Shown piece by piece: positions 33,688 through 42,817 of a stretch of DNA of 64,000 nt; position 1 is the stretch's first letter; each line of letters begins with the position of its first letter. The stretch comes from an uncultured Desulfovibrio sp. (GTDB lineage: Bacteria > Desulfobacterota > Desulfovibrionia > Desulfovibrionales > Desulfovibrionaceae): the NCBI RefSeq assembly GCF_902477725.1, contig NZ_CABSIF010000006.1, forward strand, positions 205,941 to 269,940, in the 5' to 3' direction. The notes beneath the pieces were generated by a model. It saw only the letters and a program-made list of their open reading frames with translations. It did not search any database and had not been told where the DNA came from. Both the position numbers and the translations under genes were made by a program.

Positions 33688-34500
33688 CTAGCGGAACAGC
33701 AGTTTTTTCCAGAAAAACTTGATGTTGCCGTCGAGGTTTTCGGGGGCTTCCCATGCGCTGATGTTCTTGGCCAGCGACATGGTGGCCTTTGCCGCCGGGC
33801 TTTGCGGTTCGCTTATGCAATAGGGCAACTGCTGCACCACGGCCTTGCGTACGCCTGTATCGCGCGGGATAACGCCCACGAGTTCCAGGGAGACGCCACT
33901 GAGAAAATGGTCGCAGGCCTGATGCAGACGCACAAACATGTCCTTGGCCGTCTTGAGGTCCGGGGCCATGTTGACGCACACCTTGAAGCGTTCAACGCCG
34001 TGATTGTTTTTCAGCACCTTGATAAGAGCATAGGCGTCAGTGAGCGAGGTCGGTTCCGGTGTAAGCACTACCAGGCGTTCTTGCGCGGCCATGTTGAAAT
34101 AGAGCACATTGTCGCTGATGCCTGCACCTGTGTCCACGATGAGGTAGTCAAGCCCGTCTTCCATTTCGTCTACGGCTTCAAGCAGTTCAAGCTTCTGCCC
34201 CGTGGAAAGGGTGAGCATTTCGCTCATGCCGGAAGAAGCAGGCAAGATGGAAAAACCGTAAGGCGTGGGAAAGAGGATGTCCGAAATGGTGGCCCCTTCG
34301 TGGAACAGATGAAAAATATTCTTCTGCGGGGTCAGACCAAGCACCACGTCTACATTGGCCAGGCCGAGGTCGGCGTCAATAAGCACCACCTGCTTGCCCA
34401 GTTGCGCAAGGCAAATGGCAAGATTAACCGAGATATTGGTCTTGCCTACGCCGCCCTTGCCTGAGGTGACGGAAAAAACCAGAGGGAAAGTGCCGCTCAT
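33688..34500 (-). CDS. flhG: Flagellar number regulator FlhG (FleN/MinD-like ATPase)
   Basis: MinD-family ATPase that limits polar flagellum number and works with FlhF. The 270-residue product has the deviant Walker A VTSGKGGVGKTNISVN, VVLIDADLGLANVDVVLG and DYLIVDTGAGISDNVLYF. The start at 34500 is preferred because GGAG lies 7 bp before it; the ATG at 34527 has no ribosome site. It lies 33 bp after flhF. The usual C-terminal membrane-targeting helix may be the final KFFWKKLLF. Confidence 0.92.
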   Translation of the reverse strand: MSGTFPLVFSVTSGKGGVGKTNISVNLAICLAQLGKQVVLIDADLGLANVDVVLGLTPQKNIFHLFHEGATISDILFPTPYGFSILPASSGMSEMLTLSTGQKLELLEAVDEMEDGLDYLIVDTGAGISDNVLYFNMAAQERLVVLTPEPTSLTDAYALIKVLKNNHGVERFKVCVNMAPDLKTAKDMFVRLHQACDHFLSGVSLELVGVIPRDTGVRKAVVQQLPYCISEPQSPAAKATMSLAKNISAWEAPENLDGNIKFFWKKLLFR

Positions 34501-34533
34501 CTGTCTGCTCCACATGTTATGGCTCATGCCGCG

Positions 34534-35577
34534 CTAGGCGGCCTGGCCGGGAAGTTGCCTTTTGAAAATAAGACGCCAGACCAGCGGCTCGGTGGCCGGG
34601 GCAAGGCTTTCCTTGAGTTCCGCGCCGAACGACAGTGCTGAAACCGGCAATCCGGCAGCGCAGGCCACATTCACAATATTGCCGAAGCTTACGGCTTCGT
34701 CCAGCTTGGTCCATACAAGGGAGCCAGGCCCTTCAAATTTGTATCTTTGTAAAAACGCCTGTGTTTGCAGAGCGTCAAAAAATGGCGAAAGCGTAAGGTG
34801 TGTAGCGGTTTCCACAGTGTCCAGACCCATGTCGGCCCGCCAGTGGGCAAGATTGCCGTTGCGGTCAAGGCCGGGAACATCAATGAATACGGCGCGGGCC
34901 TCGCGGGTGGCGGCCAGGGCAAGTTCCATGGCGGCCTTGTCGGGCGCTTCCATATACGTAAAATTGGAAAGTTCCGCCCAGTGGCGCAAAATCAGCCTGC
35001 CGTTGCCGCGCAGGCAGTCGGCGTTGATAAAGGCAATGCGCGCTTCTGGCTCGTGCTTGCGCAGGTGCAGTGCAAAGCGCAGGGCAGTTGTGGTTTTACC
35101 AAAACCGAAAGGCCCGGCCATCAGGTGGATACGCTGCCGCCACTGTTCCGCACCCCAGGCCTTAACCGGCACCATGCCGCAGAGGCATTCAAGTACAGAG
35201 GCTCCGGGTTCTGCCAGCAAACGCTGGTAGAGGTCAACCGCCACAGAGTCAGAAACACCTTCGCGCTGCAAATATTCCAGAGCAACTCGCTGGCGGGGCG
35301 TGAGGCGTTCAAGCTGAATGGCTGGCTTCATCAAGGCAAATATCTGATCCTTGAGATGCATCCATTCCTTGTGCCATTCACCCCAGCCAGCAGGCGCGCC
35401 TGCGGCTTGCGTTCCTTCGGTCTTGGGGCGCTCGATCCCGGCAGTTATTTCATGGCAGACGGCACCGTTCTTGCGATAGGTGCGGTTGCCCAGGATAACG
35501 GCGTCAGGCCCCATCTCGGCCTTGATTCTGGCCAAAATTTCCTGTGATGTGGCCCCTGTGAACGTCTTTACCTGCAT
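34534..35577 (-). CDS. flhF: Flagellar biosynthesis GTPase FlhF
   Basis: SRP-type GTPase that sets the polar site of flagellum assembly. The 347-residue product starts MQVKTFTGATSQEILARIKAEMGPDAVIL, a typical FlhF opening, then a helical N domain and a GTPase domain with G1 GPFGFGKTTTAL (usually GPTGVGKTTT), a G3 region VFIDVPGLDRNG (usually DTAGR) and G4 VWTKLDEA. The changes in G1 and G3 are worth noting but the fold is intact. AAGGAATGG precedes the ATG. It heads the flhF-flhG-fliA-cheY run behind a sigma-54 promoter. Confidence 0.92.
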   Translation of the reverse strand: MQVKTFTGATSQEILARIKAEMGPDAVILGNRTYRKNGAVCHEITAGIERPKTEGTQAAGAPAGWGEWHKEWMHLKDQIFALMKPAIQLERLTPRQRVALEYLQREGVSDSVAVDLYQRLLAEPGASVLECLCGMVPVKAWGAEQWRQRIHLMAGPFGFGKTTTALRFALHLRKHEPEARIAFINADCLRGNGRLILRHWAELSNFTYMEAPDKAAMELALAATREARAVFIDVPGLDRNGNLAHWRADMGLDTVETATHLTLSPFFDALQTQAFLQRYKFEGPGSLVWTKLDEAVSFGNIVNVACAAGLPVSALSFGAELKESLAPATEPLVWRLIFKRQLPGQAA

Positions 35578-35654
35578 GGCCCATTCCTTTGCCTTACGGT
35601 TCAATATCGCCCAACGGCGCATCAGTGCCGTTTGTTTGACGACAAACCTGTATT

Positions 35655-35670
35655 TGCAAATTCGGGGCCA
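35655..35670 (-). promoter_or_regulatory. Sigma-54 promoter of flhF
   Basis: The minus-strand sequence TGGCCCCGAATTTGCA fits the sigma-54 consensus (GG at -24, TTGC at -12, correct 10-base gap). It starts 78 bp upstream of the flhF start codon and downstream of the flhA terminator, so the flhF operon is separately controlled. This matches sigma-54 control of flhF in other polar flagellates. Confidence 0.75.
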
Positions 35671-35789
35671 ACTTTTTGGGCAGTATTGGCCCATGCGATT
35701 ACAACCACGGGAACACAGCTTTTGCCATAGACAATACTAGCTGGTGGAAAAGTAAAAGGCAACGAATCCTGATAGCTGGAGAGGAATAT

Positions 35790-35830
35790 AAAAATAAAGC
35801 GGCGCTCTGACACAAAGGTCGGAGCGCCGC
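35790..35830 (-). terminator. Intrinsic terminator after flhA
   Basis: Stem GCGGCGCTC (35799-35807) with GAGCGCCGC (35822-35830) is followed on the minus strand by TTTATTTTT. It lies 22 bp after the flhA stop codon and separates flhBA from flhF. Confidence 0.88.
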
Positions 35831-35851
35831 GTAACGTTGGGGCAGGCCGGA

Positions 35852-37951
35852 TTATTCGGCGCTTACCACGCCCACCGATTGCAGCCGGATGTCGGGCGGA
35901 ATCTCCGCCTGCGAGATGACCGGCACCGTGGGCAGAAAGCGCGTGACAATCTGGGCCAGATGCGGACGGATAATCGGCGTCACCAGCAGCACGGGCTGGG
36001 CATCGGTATTCACCGCATTGTCGGCAGCAGTGCTGATGTTGTTCACCAGCCGCTGGGCCACAGCCGGATTCATGGAGAGGAAGGTCACGCCGTTGTCGGC
36101 ATGGCGAATGCCTTCCTGCACCAGACGCTCGGCATTGGGCGCAAGGGTCAGCACTGAAAGCGTTCCCTGGCTGTCCAGATAGGGTCGTACAATGGCGCGG
36201 GAGAGTTTTTCGCGCACATATTCTGCCAGCGTGTCGGGATTTTTGACGTTTGAGCCAAAATCGCCCAGAGTTTCCACAATGGTGAGCATGTCGCGTATGC
36301 TGACGCTTTCGCGCACCAGCAGTTGCAGCACTTTCTGCACCACGCCAAGGGGCAGCACGTTGGGCACCAGGTCTTCCACTGCCTTGGGCGAATGCTTGGC
36401 GACCGTGTCCAGCAGCCCTTGCACGCCCTGGCGGTCAAGAAAGTCGGCCAGCTGACGCTTGAACACTTCCGTCAGATGCGTAGCGATAACCGTTGCCGGG
36501 TCAACCACAGTGTAGCCCGCAAGCATGGCCTCCTCGCGCTGACTGTCGGGAATCCACAGGGCAGGCAGGTTAAAGGCAGGCTCGCGCGTTTCAATGCCGC
36601 TGATCTTGGTGGTCACGTTGCCGGGATCCATGGCCAGAAAGTGATCGACCAGAATTTCTGCCGAAGCCACCTGATTGCCCTTGATAAGCAGGGCGTACTG
36701 GCCGGGCTTGAGCTGAAGGTTATCGCGCAGGTGCAACGAGGGAATGACCACGCCCATGTCCAGAGCAAACTGTCGGCGTATGGAGCGGATGCGGGCCAGC
36801 AGGTTGCCGCTCTGTTCTTCGTCCACCAGGGGGATGAGGCCGTAGCCCACTTCAAGTTCAAGTGTATCAAGGGGCAACAGCGCCTGTACCTCTTCCGGCG
36901 TGTCGGCGGTGCCGGAACCGCTTTTCTTTTTCTTGTCTGCCTTGGCCTTGTCGGCGGCCTCCTGATCCTTGTTTTCCGTGAGGCGGCTCACCACAAAGAT
37001 AAGGATGGATATGCAGAGGAAGGGGATGGTCGGCAGGCCGGGAACCAGCGCAAACAGCAGTAACACGCCCGAGACCATCTTGAGCGCACGGCTGTTGAAG
37101 GTAAGCTGGGCCAGAAATTCTTCGCCCATCTTGGCTTCGGAGGCGGCGCGCGAAACCAGCAAGCCAGTGCCGGTGGAAACAATGATGGAAGGTATGGTGG
37201 AAACCAGGCCGTCACCGATGGTCAGCAGAGAATAGGTGGTGAGGGCTGTGTTCCAGTCCATATCCTTCTGGACCATACCAATGATGATACCGCCCACAAG
37301 GTTCACCAGGGTGATGAACATGCCTGCGTTCACGTCGCCCGAAACAAATTTGCAGGCACCGTCCATGGCGCCGTAAAAATCTGCTTCCTTGCGCAGTCCT
37401 GCGCGGCGGGCATTGGCCTGTTCTTCATCCAGCAAACCAGCATTGAGGTCAGCTTCAATGGCCATCTGCTTGCCGGGCATGGCGTCCAGGGTGAAGCGGG
37501 CCGCCACTTCTGCGATACGCGAGGTACCAGCGGTGATAACGGTCTTGTTCAGAATGAACAGGATCATAAAGATAACGGCGCCCACAACGTAACTGCCGCC
37601 CACAACAAACTGGCCGAATGCGCGGATTACTTCGCCCGCAGCGTTTGCGCCCATATTGCCGTTGAGCAGAATAAGGCGGGTGGACGCCACGTTGAGCGCC
37701 AGCCTCAGAAGGGTTGTGACCAGCAGCAACGAAGGAAAGATGGTAAATTCCAGCGGCGAGGTCATGAACATTGTGGTTATAAGCACCAGCAGGGAAATGG
37801 AAATACTGATGCAGAGCATGAAATCGAGAAAAAACGTGGGCAGAGGCACCAGCATGACAAACAGGATGATGACCACACCGGCTGCAAGAAATATTTCGCC
37901 GTTTTTTGAAAATCGAGCGTAATCAAGCTGGGGGATTACTACGGCAGCCAT
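35852..37951 (-). CDS. flhA: Flagellar type III export protein FlhA
   Basis: Central membrane component of the flagellar export gate. The 699-residue product has seven or eight N-terminal membrane helices, including the FHIPEP-type loop region FTLDAMPGKQMAIEADLNAGL, and a large cytoplasmic C-terminal domain (from about residue 360) that docks chaperone-substrate complexes. The segment RTIMRRIRSIRR-like in character (LLARIRSIRRQFALDMG) and the closing ARPYLD/VLTLAPNAE lines fit FlhA. It follows flhB with 83 bp between. Confidence 0.96.
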   Translation of the reverse strand: MAAVVIPQLDYARFSKNGEIFLAAGVVIILFVMLVPLPTFFLDFMLCISISISLLVLITTMFMTSPLEFTIFPSLLLVTTLLRLALNVASTRLILLNGNMGANAAGEVIRAFGQFVVGGSYVVGAVIFMILFILNKTVITAGTSRIAEVAARFTLDAMPGKQMAIEADLNAGLLDEEQANARRAGLRKEADFYGAMDGACKFVSGDVNAGMFITLVNLVGGIIIGMVQKDMDWNTALTTYSLLTIGDGLVSTIPSIIVSTGTGLLVSRAASEAKMGEEFLAQLTFNSRALKMVSGVLLLFALVPGLPTIPFLCISILIFVVSRLTENKDQEAADKAKADKKKKSGSGTADTPEEVQALLPLDTLELEVGYGLIPLVDEEQSGNLLARIRSIRRQFALDMGVVIPSLHLRDNLQLKPGQYALLIKGNQVASAEILVDHFLAMDPGNVTTKISGIETREPAFNLPALWIPDSQREEAMLAGYTVVDPATVIATHLTEVFKRQLADFLDRQGVQGLLDTVAKHSPKAVEDLVPNVLPLGVVQKVLQLLVRESVSIRDMLTIVETLGDFGSNVKNPDTLAEYVREKLSRAIVRPYLDSQGTLSVLTLAPNAERLVQEGIRHADNGVTFLSMNPAVAQRLVNNISTAADNAVNTDAQPVLLVTPIIRPHLAQIVTRFLPTVPVISQAEIPPDIRLQSVGVVSAE

Positions 37952-38034
37952 TTTTATGACACCTCTCTGCGTTGGTTCCCGAAAGCGGGTTTACCCTGGT
38001 ACGTATGGACAAGATGGAAAAATTCCTTGCCTTT

Positions 38035-39114
38035 CTAGGGCCTTGCCGCCTTGGGCTTGAGCTTCCAGATGCTGGCCAGCACAGCAGCCACTGCTTTGTA
38101 AAGCTCTTCGGGAATCATGTCGCCCACCTCTGTGGACTTATACAAAGCCCGTGCCAGAGGCACGTTTTCGCGAATGGGAATCCGGTTTTCGCGGGCTATT
38201 TCCTTGATTTTTTCGGCCAGATTGTCTGCACCCTTGGCAAGCACGATGGGCGCGGGAGCTTCCGAGGTATTATAGCTCAGGGCCACGGCTATGTGCGTGG
38301 GGTTTGTGACCACCACATCCGCCTTGGGCACGTCGGCCAACATACGCTTGCTCATCATTTCCATCATTTTTCTGCGCTGCTGCCCCTTGATCACGGGGTC
38401 GCCTTCAGCCTGTTTCTGCTCGTCCTTCACTTCTGACTTGGTCATCTTCATGCCCTCGTTATAGGCATAGTGCGACTGCCATACGTCAAAAATGGCAATG
38501 GCAATGATGGGCAGCAGCGCGTAGCAGGTCAGCTTGAAAGCCATTTGCAGCATGTAGGTCGCCACGCCTTCGGTGCTGGCGTAGTACATGGGCAGAAAAT
38601 TCTGATGTTCCTTGAAGATGATCCAGCCAGGGATGATGCCAAGAACAAGAGAAAACAGCAGGCTCTTGATGGTGCGCAGGGCTGTTTGCGGCGATGCCAG
38701 CATCTGCTTGAGCCCCTGGACTATGTTGAAGCGCTTCAAGGTGGGGCGCATGGCCTTGGTTGTCCAGAGTTTTCCCACCTGTAAGCGCTGCGCCAGAAAT
38801 GCCAGAAAGCCCAAGGTCAGCAGAATGGGCATGATCATGCGGGCAATTTCAAGCGTGACGTCAATGCTGAGGCTGTAGACGTTTTCAGGGTTGGGATCGA
38901 ACTCCCACGAGTGGCTGAGAAAGTGGCGGAACAGGCGCTTGATGTTGTCGGCCATGGGGCCGATCCAGGCATAAAGAACACACAAGCCCCCCAGCAGGCT
39001 CACTGCCTTGCCCAGTTCTGGCGCTTTGGGAACATTGCCCTCCTCACGCTGCTTACTGACGCGTTTTGGAGTGGCTCTTTCTGTTCTGCTTGGATCTTGC
39101 TGCGAACCGAACAT
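38035..39114 (-). CDS. flhB: Flagellar type III export switch protein FlhB
   Basis: Switches export specificity from rod/hook to filament proteins. The 359-residue product begins DPSRTERATPKRVSKQREEG, has four membrane helices, and carries the autocleavage motif NPTH with Asn at residue 271 (VVVTNPTHIAVALSY). The C-terminal cytoplasmic domain is complete. The next gene upstream is tyrA of the aromatic operon, separated by a terminator, so flhB has its own promoter. Confidence 0.96.
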   Translation of the reverse strand: MFGSQQDPSRTERATPKRVSKQREEGNVPKAPELGKAVSLLGGLCVLYAWIGPMADNIKRLFRHFLSHSWEFDPNPENVYSLSIDVTLEIARMIMPILLTLGFLAFLAQRLQVGKLWTTKAMRPTLKRFNIVQGLKQMLASPQTALRTIKSLLFSLVLGIIPGWIIFKEHQNFLPMYYASTEGVATYMLQMAFKLTCYALLPIIAIAIFDVWQSHYAYNEGMKMTKSEVKDEQKQAEGDPVIKGQQRRKMMEMMSKRMLADVPKADVVVTNPTHIAVALSYNTSEAPAPIVLAKGADNLAEKIKEIARENRIPIRENVPLARALYKSTEVGDMIPEELYKAVAAVLASIWKLKPKAARP

Positions 39115-39125
39115 GCTCTTACCGC

Positions 39126-39162
39126 CCTGGGTTGGTTGGCGCTGTTAAGCGCTTTGCCCAGG
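39126..39162 (-). other. Two-tier hairpin in the flhB leader
   Basis: Between the tyrA terminator and flhB the minus strand can fold CCTGGG with CCCAGG around an inner GCGCT/AGCGC hairpin. It ends 11 bp before the flhB start codon, so it could affect initiation. This is structure seen by eye only. Confidence 0.4.
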
Positions 39163-39169
39163 CAATAGC

Positions 39170-39204
39170 AAAAAATATGCCCGTCAGAGAACTGGCGGGC
39201 ATAT
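39170..39204 (-). terminator. Intrinsic terminator of the aromatic operon
   Basis: Stem ATATGCCCG (39175-39183) with CGGGCATAT (39196-39204) followed on the minus strand by a run of six Ts. It lies 76 bp after the tyrA stop codon and insulates the operon from flhB. Confidence 0.88.
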
Positions 39205-39280
39205 CAGATCAGGGCGCAACGGTCATTGGGCGCATGGAGTTTCCTCCGCATGTGCGTCATCTGTTGCGGGCTGTTTGAAA

Positions 39281-40153
39281 TCAGGGAGTTTGCTGATCCG
39301 CTTCTTCCTGCCACCACCAGCGGGCGCGCTGGCAGAGCAGGTCAATATCGCCAGCGGCGGCGAGGTTGAGCATCTGCCGGTATTGGCGCACAGCTTCGTA
39401 GCTGTAGGGATTGGCCTCAAACAGGCCAGCGAACATGCGCGCGTCTTCTGTCAGCATTTTGCGGGCAGCGTTCTGGCGGCGGCGGAATGAAGGCGTAAGA
39501 AAGGGCAGCAGGTCCTCATGCTCCGCCAGCAGGGCAAAGTACGCCAGGCTGGTGATGAAGTTCATGTTCTGGATGCTGGCCATGGCCTTGTCGTGTTTTT
39601 CGGCAGTGGTGCAGAAAACACGGCAGCCAAGGGCTGTAAAAAAGCCCGAGGCCAGTTCCACATGATCTTGCCCCGCATGGCCCCCCGGCACAATGGCCAC
39701 GGGCTGGTCTGCCTGCGGATCCGGCTTGGGGCCAAAGAGGGGGTGCGTGCCCACTACTGGCCCGGCCCAGACCTTTTCCATCTGTTGCAGCGGGATTTCC
39801 TTGACGGAGGTTATGTCCGCCAGCACCGCCCCAGGGAGCAGATGCGGGCAGACCGCAGCGATAACCTCGCTGAAAACAGCGGCAGGAACGCAAATGATGG
39901 CCAGCTCGGCCCCCGCGCAGGCGGGAGCCAGAACTTCGGGCGTCAGGGGCACGTCCACGCCCGCCACGTTCAGCCCTGCTGACTCGGCGCGAGCCAGCAG
40001 CATGGCACCCATGCGGCCAGTGGAGCCAACAATGACGGTTTTTACGGGATTGCGCGGGCAGAAGCCGGTAAAGCCGTCAAATCCATCCTCCGCAGCGGAT
40101 TCCCCGCCGTTATGGGCGGCAGGGACGCCGTTGCTGCCTTGATTGCCGTTCAT
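39281..40153 (-). CDS. tyrA: Prephenate dehydrogenase-type protein
   Basis: Oxidative decarboxylation of prephenate to 4-hydroxyphenylpyruvate, the tyrosine branch. The 290-residue product has the NAD-binding VKTVIVGSTGRMGAMLLARAESAG, LAIICVPAAVF, the core VVGTHPLFGP and a helical C-terminal dimerisation domain with NMNFITSLAYFALLAE. There is no chorismate mutase or ACT domain, so it is a minimal TyrA. Its start overlaps the aroA stop by 4 bp. It is the last gene of the operon. Confidence 0.9.
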   Translation of the reverse strand: MNGNQGSNGVPAAHNGGESAAEDGFDGFTGFCPRNPVKTVIVGSTGRMGAMLLARAESAGLNVAGVDVPLTPEVLAPACAGAELAIICVPAAVFSEVIAAVCPHLLPGAVLADITSVKEIPLQQMEKVWAGPVVGTHPLFGPKPDPQADQPVAIVPGGHAGQDHVELASGFFTALGCRVFCTTAEKHDKAMASIQNMNFITSLAYFALLAEHEDLLPFLTPSFRRRQNAARKMLTEDARMFAGLFEANPYSYEAVRQYRQMLNLAAAGDIDLLCQRARWWWQEEADQQTP

Positions 40154-41586
40154 GCCAGTTGCTCCCAGATATTCCAGAATTGCGGAAAGGATTTGCGCAC
40201 CACCAGCGGGTCGTCCAGCAGGTCGCGCACATTTGTTTCAGGCTGGCGCAGCCCCAGCAGGGCCAGAGACATGGCAATGCGGTGGTCGTTGTGGGCCGAG
40301 AGGGAAACGCCCTCGGGCAAGCGCGGACAGTCCGGCTTGCCGTTGCCGCGTCCGGCCAGACCGTGAATGAGCATGCCGTCGGAAAGCTGGTCAATGACCA
40401 CGCCAGCCTTGGCAAGCTCCTGCGCCGGGGCGTTGATGCGATCCGATTCTTTATAACGCAGATGGGCCACATTGCTGATGCGTGTGGAACCCTGCGCAAA
40501 GGCGGCCAGCACAGCTACAGTGGGCACGAGGTCGGGGCAGTCGCCCATGTCCAGCTCCACGCCATGAAGGGCGGAGGGGTACACGGTGACGGAATTTTCC
40601 GTCATGGTCATGCGCGCGCCCATGCGCTCCAAAATGCCCAGCATGGCGCGGTCGCCCTGCAGGGAATCCGTGCGCAAACCTTCAACCCTCACGGGCTTAA
40701 GGCCCAGTGCGCCAGCGGCCAGCAGATAGGACGCGCCAGACCAGTCGCCTTCAACGGTGTAGTTGCCCGCGCGGTACGCGCCGGGATGGACTGTCACGCG
40801 CAGGCAGCCGGGATGCGCGGCCCTGAGTTCGCGCCATGCGCCAGGGGACAGCATTCCCCAGGGAGCATCGGCCGCGTTGCGGGTTTCCACGTCAAAGTGG
40901 ATGCCGTAGTCTGTCAGGCATTGCAGGGTCAGCCCCACATAGGGCCAGGACACGGCTTTTTGCCCGCCAAGCGTTACGGACAAGGGCGCAGGCCCCATTG
41001 GGGCCGCCAGCAACAGACCCGAAAAATACTGGCTCGAAATATCCATGCCCAGCGTCACCTCTCCCCCGCACAGGGCAGGGTTGAGGCCCTTGGCGTGCAG
41101 CACCAGAGGCGGACAGTCGGCCTTGCCCTCAAATGTGACGGCAAGGCCCAGTTTTTTGAGGGCGTCGGTCAGTTCTTCAATGGGGCGTTCGTGCATGCGC
41201 GGCGCGCCGTGCACGCGAAATTCACCCTCGCCAGCGGCCAGCACGGCGGTGAGCAGCCGACATGTGGTGCCGGATTCTTCCACATCACAGGAAAGAGGAT
41301 CACCCGTTGCGCCGCCGCGGGGCTTGCCGCCCATGCCCGTCACGCGCCACACGCCGGAGGCCTGAGTGCTTTCGGGCAGGGTTTCCATGTTCGCCCCGGC
41401 CCCGCACAGGATGGCGCGGGTGCGTTCGAGGTCGCGGCTTTCAAGGGTGTGCCGCACTGTGGAAACTCCCTGCGCCAGCGCCGCGCCAATAAGATAGCGG
41501 TGCGAAACAGATTTGGAAGCGGGTGCGGTAACGCTAGCCGTGGCCTGCTTTTCGCCCTCGGTGATGATAATGGTGCTCTGGCTCAT
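40150..41586 (-). CDS. aroA: 3-phosphoshikimate 1-carboxyvinyltransferase (EPSP synthase)
   Basis: Sixth step of the shikimate pathway: shikimate 3-phosphate plus PEP to EPSP. The 478-residue product shows substrate-binding ASKSVSHRYLIGAALAQG, EESGTTCRLLTAVLA, the KESDRI box near residue 390 and NDHRIAMSLALLG. It is about 50 residues longer than the E. coli enzyme; the extra length seems spread over insertions such as that around residue 95. It overlaps pheA and tyrA by 4 bp each, so translation is coupled. Confidence 0.95.
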   Translation of the reverse strand: MSQSTIIITEGEKQATASVTAPASKSVSHRYLIGAALAQGVSTVRHTLESRDLERTRAILCGAGANMETLPESTQASGVWRVTGMGGKPRGGATGDPLSCDVEESGTTCRLLTAVLAAGEGEFRVHGAPRMHERPIEELTDALKKLGLAVTFEGKADCPPLVLHAKGLNPALCGGEVTLGMDISSQYFSGLLLAAPMGPAPLSVTLGGQKAVSWPYVGLTLQCLTDYGIHFDVETRNAADAPWGMLSPGAWRELRAAHPGCLRVTVHPGAYRAGNYTVEGDWSGASYLLAAGALGLKPVRVEGLRTDSLQGDRAMLGILERMGARMTMTENSVTVYPSALHGVELDMGDCPDLVPTVAVLAAFAQGSTRISNVAHLRYKESDRINAPAQELAKAGVVIDQLSDGMLIHGLAGRGNGKPDCPRLPEGVSLSAHNDHRIAMSLALLGLRQPETNVRDLLDDPLVVRKSFPQFWNIWEQLA

Positions 41587-42815
41587 GAGGCTGGCTGCTC
41601 CGGTGTTTCCGAGTGGAGGTCAAGACGGTCCAGTTGCGGCCCTGTGGGGTAGCTGCCCAGTATGCGGAAGCTGGTACAGACTTCGTGCAGTTTTTCCAGC
41701 AGGGGGGCGTAGCGGGGATCTTCGAGATCGCTTTCCACATCGGCAAAAAATACATATTTCCAGCGCTGCCCACGCAGGGGGCGCGATTCCAGCTTGCGCA
41801 TGTTGATGCCGTTGCTTGCCAGCAGGTCAAGTACGCTTGAGAGCGCGCCCGCCTTGTCTGCCGTGGTGAACAGCAGCGAGGTCTTGTCCGCGCCGGTATG
41901 GCCGGGCTGCGGGCCGCCCGTGCGGCTGCCCGAGCGCGCATCGCCGGGGCCGATGATCACAAAGCGCGTCCAGTTGCCGGGCTCGTCCTCAATGCGGCGG
42001 GCCAGAACGGCAATGCCCATGAGGTCGGCCAGCTTACCGTGACCAATGGCGGCAGCGTCTTCCTTGCCAGCGGCGTACTGGGCGGCGGCAGCGGTGGATT
42101 CCACCGGCACAAGGCCAGCGCCGGGCAGATGGGCGCGCAGCCATGCGCCGCACTGGGCCAGGGGCTGGGGGTGGGAATACACGGTGCGCACGGCGGCCAG
42201 CGAGGGCGCGTTGCTCAGCAGACAGTGCGAAATGCGCGAAAACAGTTCGGCCTGAATATGCACGTCGTACTTGAGGAACAAGTCAAAGCTCACGCCCACG
42301 GTTCCCTGAAGGGAATTTTCCAGCGGCACCACGCCGAGCTCGCACTGGCCGGAAGCCACTTCCTGAAAGACCTGCGTAATATCGTTGCAGGGGCGGAACT
42401 GGGCGGCATGGCCCAGATATTCCACGCCCGCAAAGTAGGAAAACGTGCCTTCCGGGCCGAGATAGGCCACATTCTGGGGCCGCTGCAAGGAGCGGGAGGA
42501 AGAAAATATCTCGCGCCAGATGGCCCGCAGATGATCCTCCGGCAGGGGACCGGGGTTGCGCGTTGCCAGACTGTCCAGCACTTCCTTTTCCCGCAGGGGC
42601 TTGAATATAATGCCCGGCACATCGGCCTTGATGCGTCCCACTTCGAGGCTCAGGGCCGCCCGCTGGTTAAAGAGCGCGAGCAGATCCTGATCCACGGCGT
42701 CAATCTCGTGCCGGATGGCGGCAAGGCGCGCGCCCGCCTCATCTGGAGAGGCTGCCTGACGGTCTGCTGCGGCTGCGGGGTGGTCCTTGGGCCAGTGGCT
42801 GTTGCTGTCGTCCAT
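41583..42815 (-). CDS. pheA: Chorismate mutase/prephenate dehydratase (P-protein)
   Basis: Bifunctional enzyme of the phenylalanine branch. The 410-residue product has an N-terminal chorismate mutase helix bundle (AAIRHEIDAVDQDLLALFNQRA), a prephenate dehydratase domain (VAYLGPEGTFSYFA, VVPLENSLQGTVGVSFDLF, and the TRF motif in NWTRFVIIG) and a C-terminal ACT domain for Phe feedback (KAGALSSVLDLLASNGINMRKLESRP). The start at 42815 has GGGAG; it begins 2 bp after the upstream stop. It is the third gene of the operon. Confidence 0.95.
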   Translation of the reverse strand: MDDSNSHWPKDHPAAAADRQAASPDEAGARLAAIRHEIDAVDQDLLALFNQRAALSLEVGRIKADVPGIIFKPLREKEVLDSLATRNPGPLPEDHLRAIWREIFSSSRSLQRPQNVAYLGPEGTFSYFAGVEYLGHAAQFRPCNDITQVFQEVASGQCELGVVPLENSLQGTVGVSFDLFLKYDVHIQAELFSRISHCLLSNAPSLAAVRTVYSHPQPLAQCGAWLRAHLPGAGLVPVESTAAAAQYAAGKEDAAAIGHGKLADLMGIAVLARRIEDEPGNWTRFVIIGPGDARSGSRTGGPQPGHTGADKTSLLFTTADKAGALSSVLDLLASNGINMRKLESRPLRGQRWKYVFFADVESDLEDPRYAPLLEKLHEVCTSFRILGSYPTGPQLDRLDLHSETPEQPAS

Positions 42816-42817
42816 GC

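Noticed and set aside
40159..41652. A 497-codon plus-strand open frame
   Set aside because: Antisense to aroA with no ribosome site or domain.
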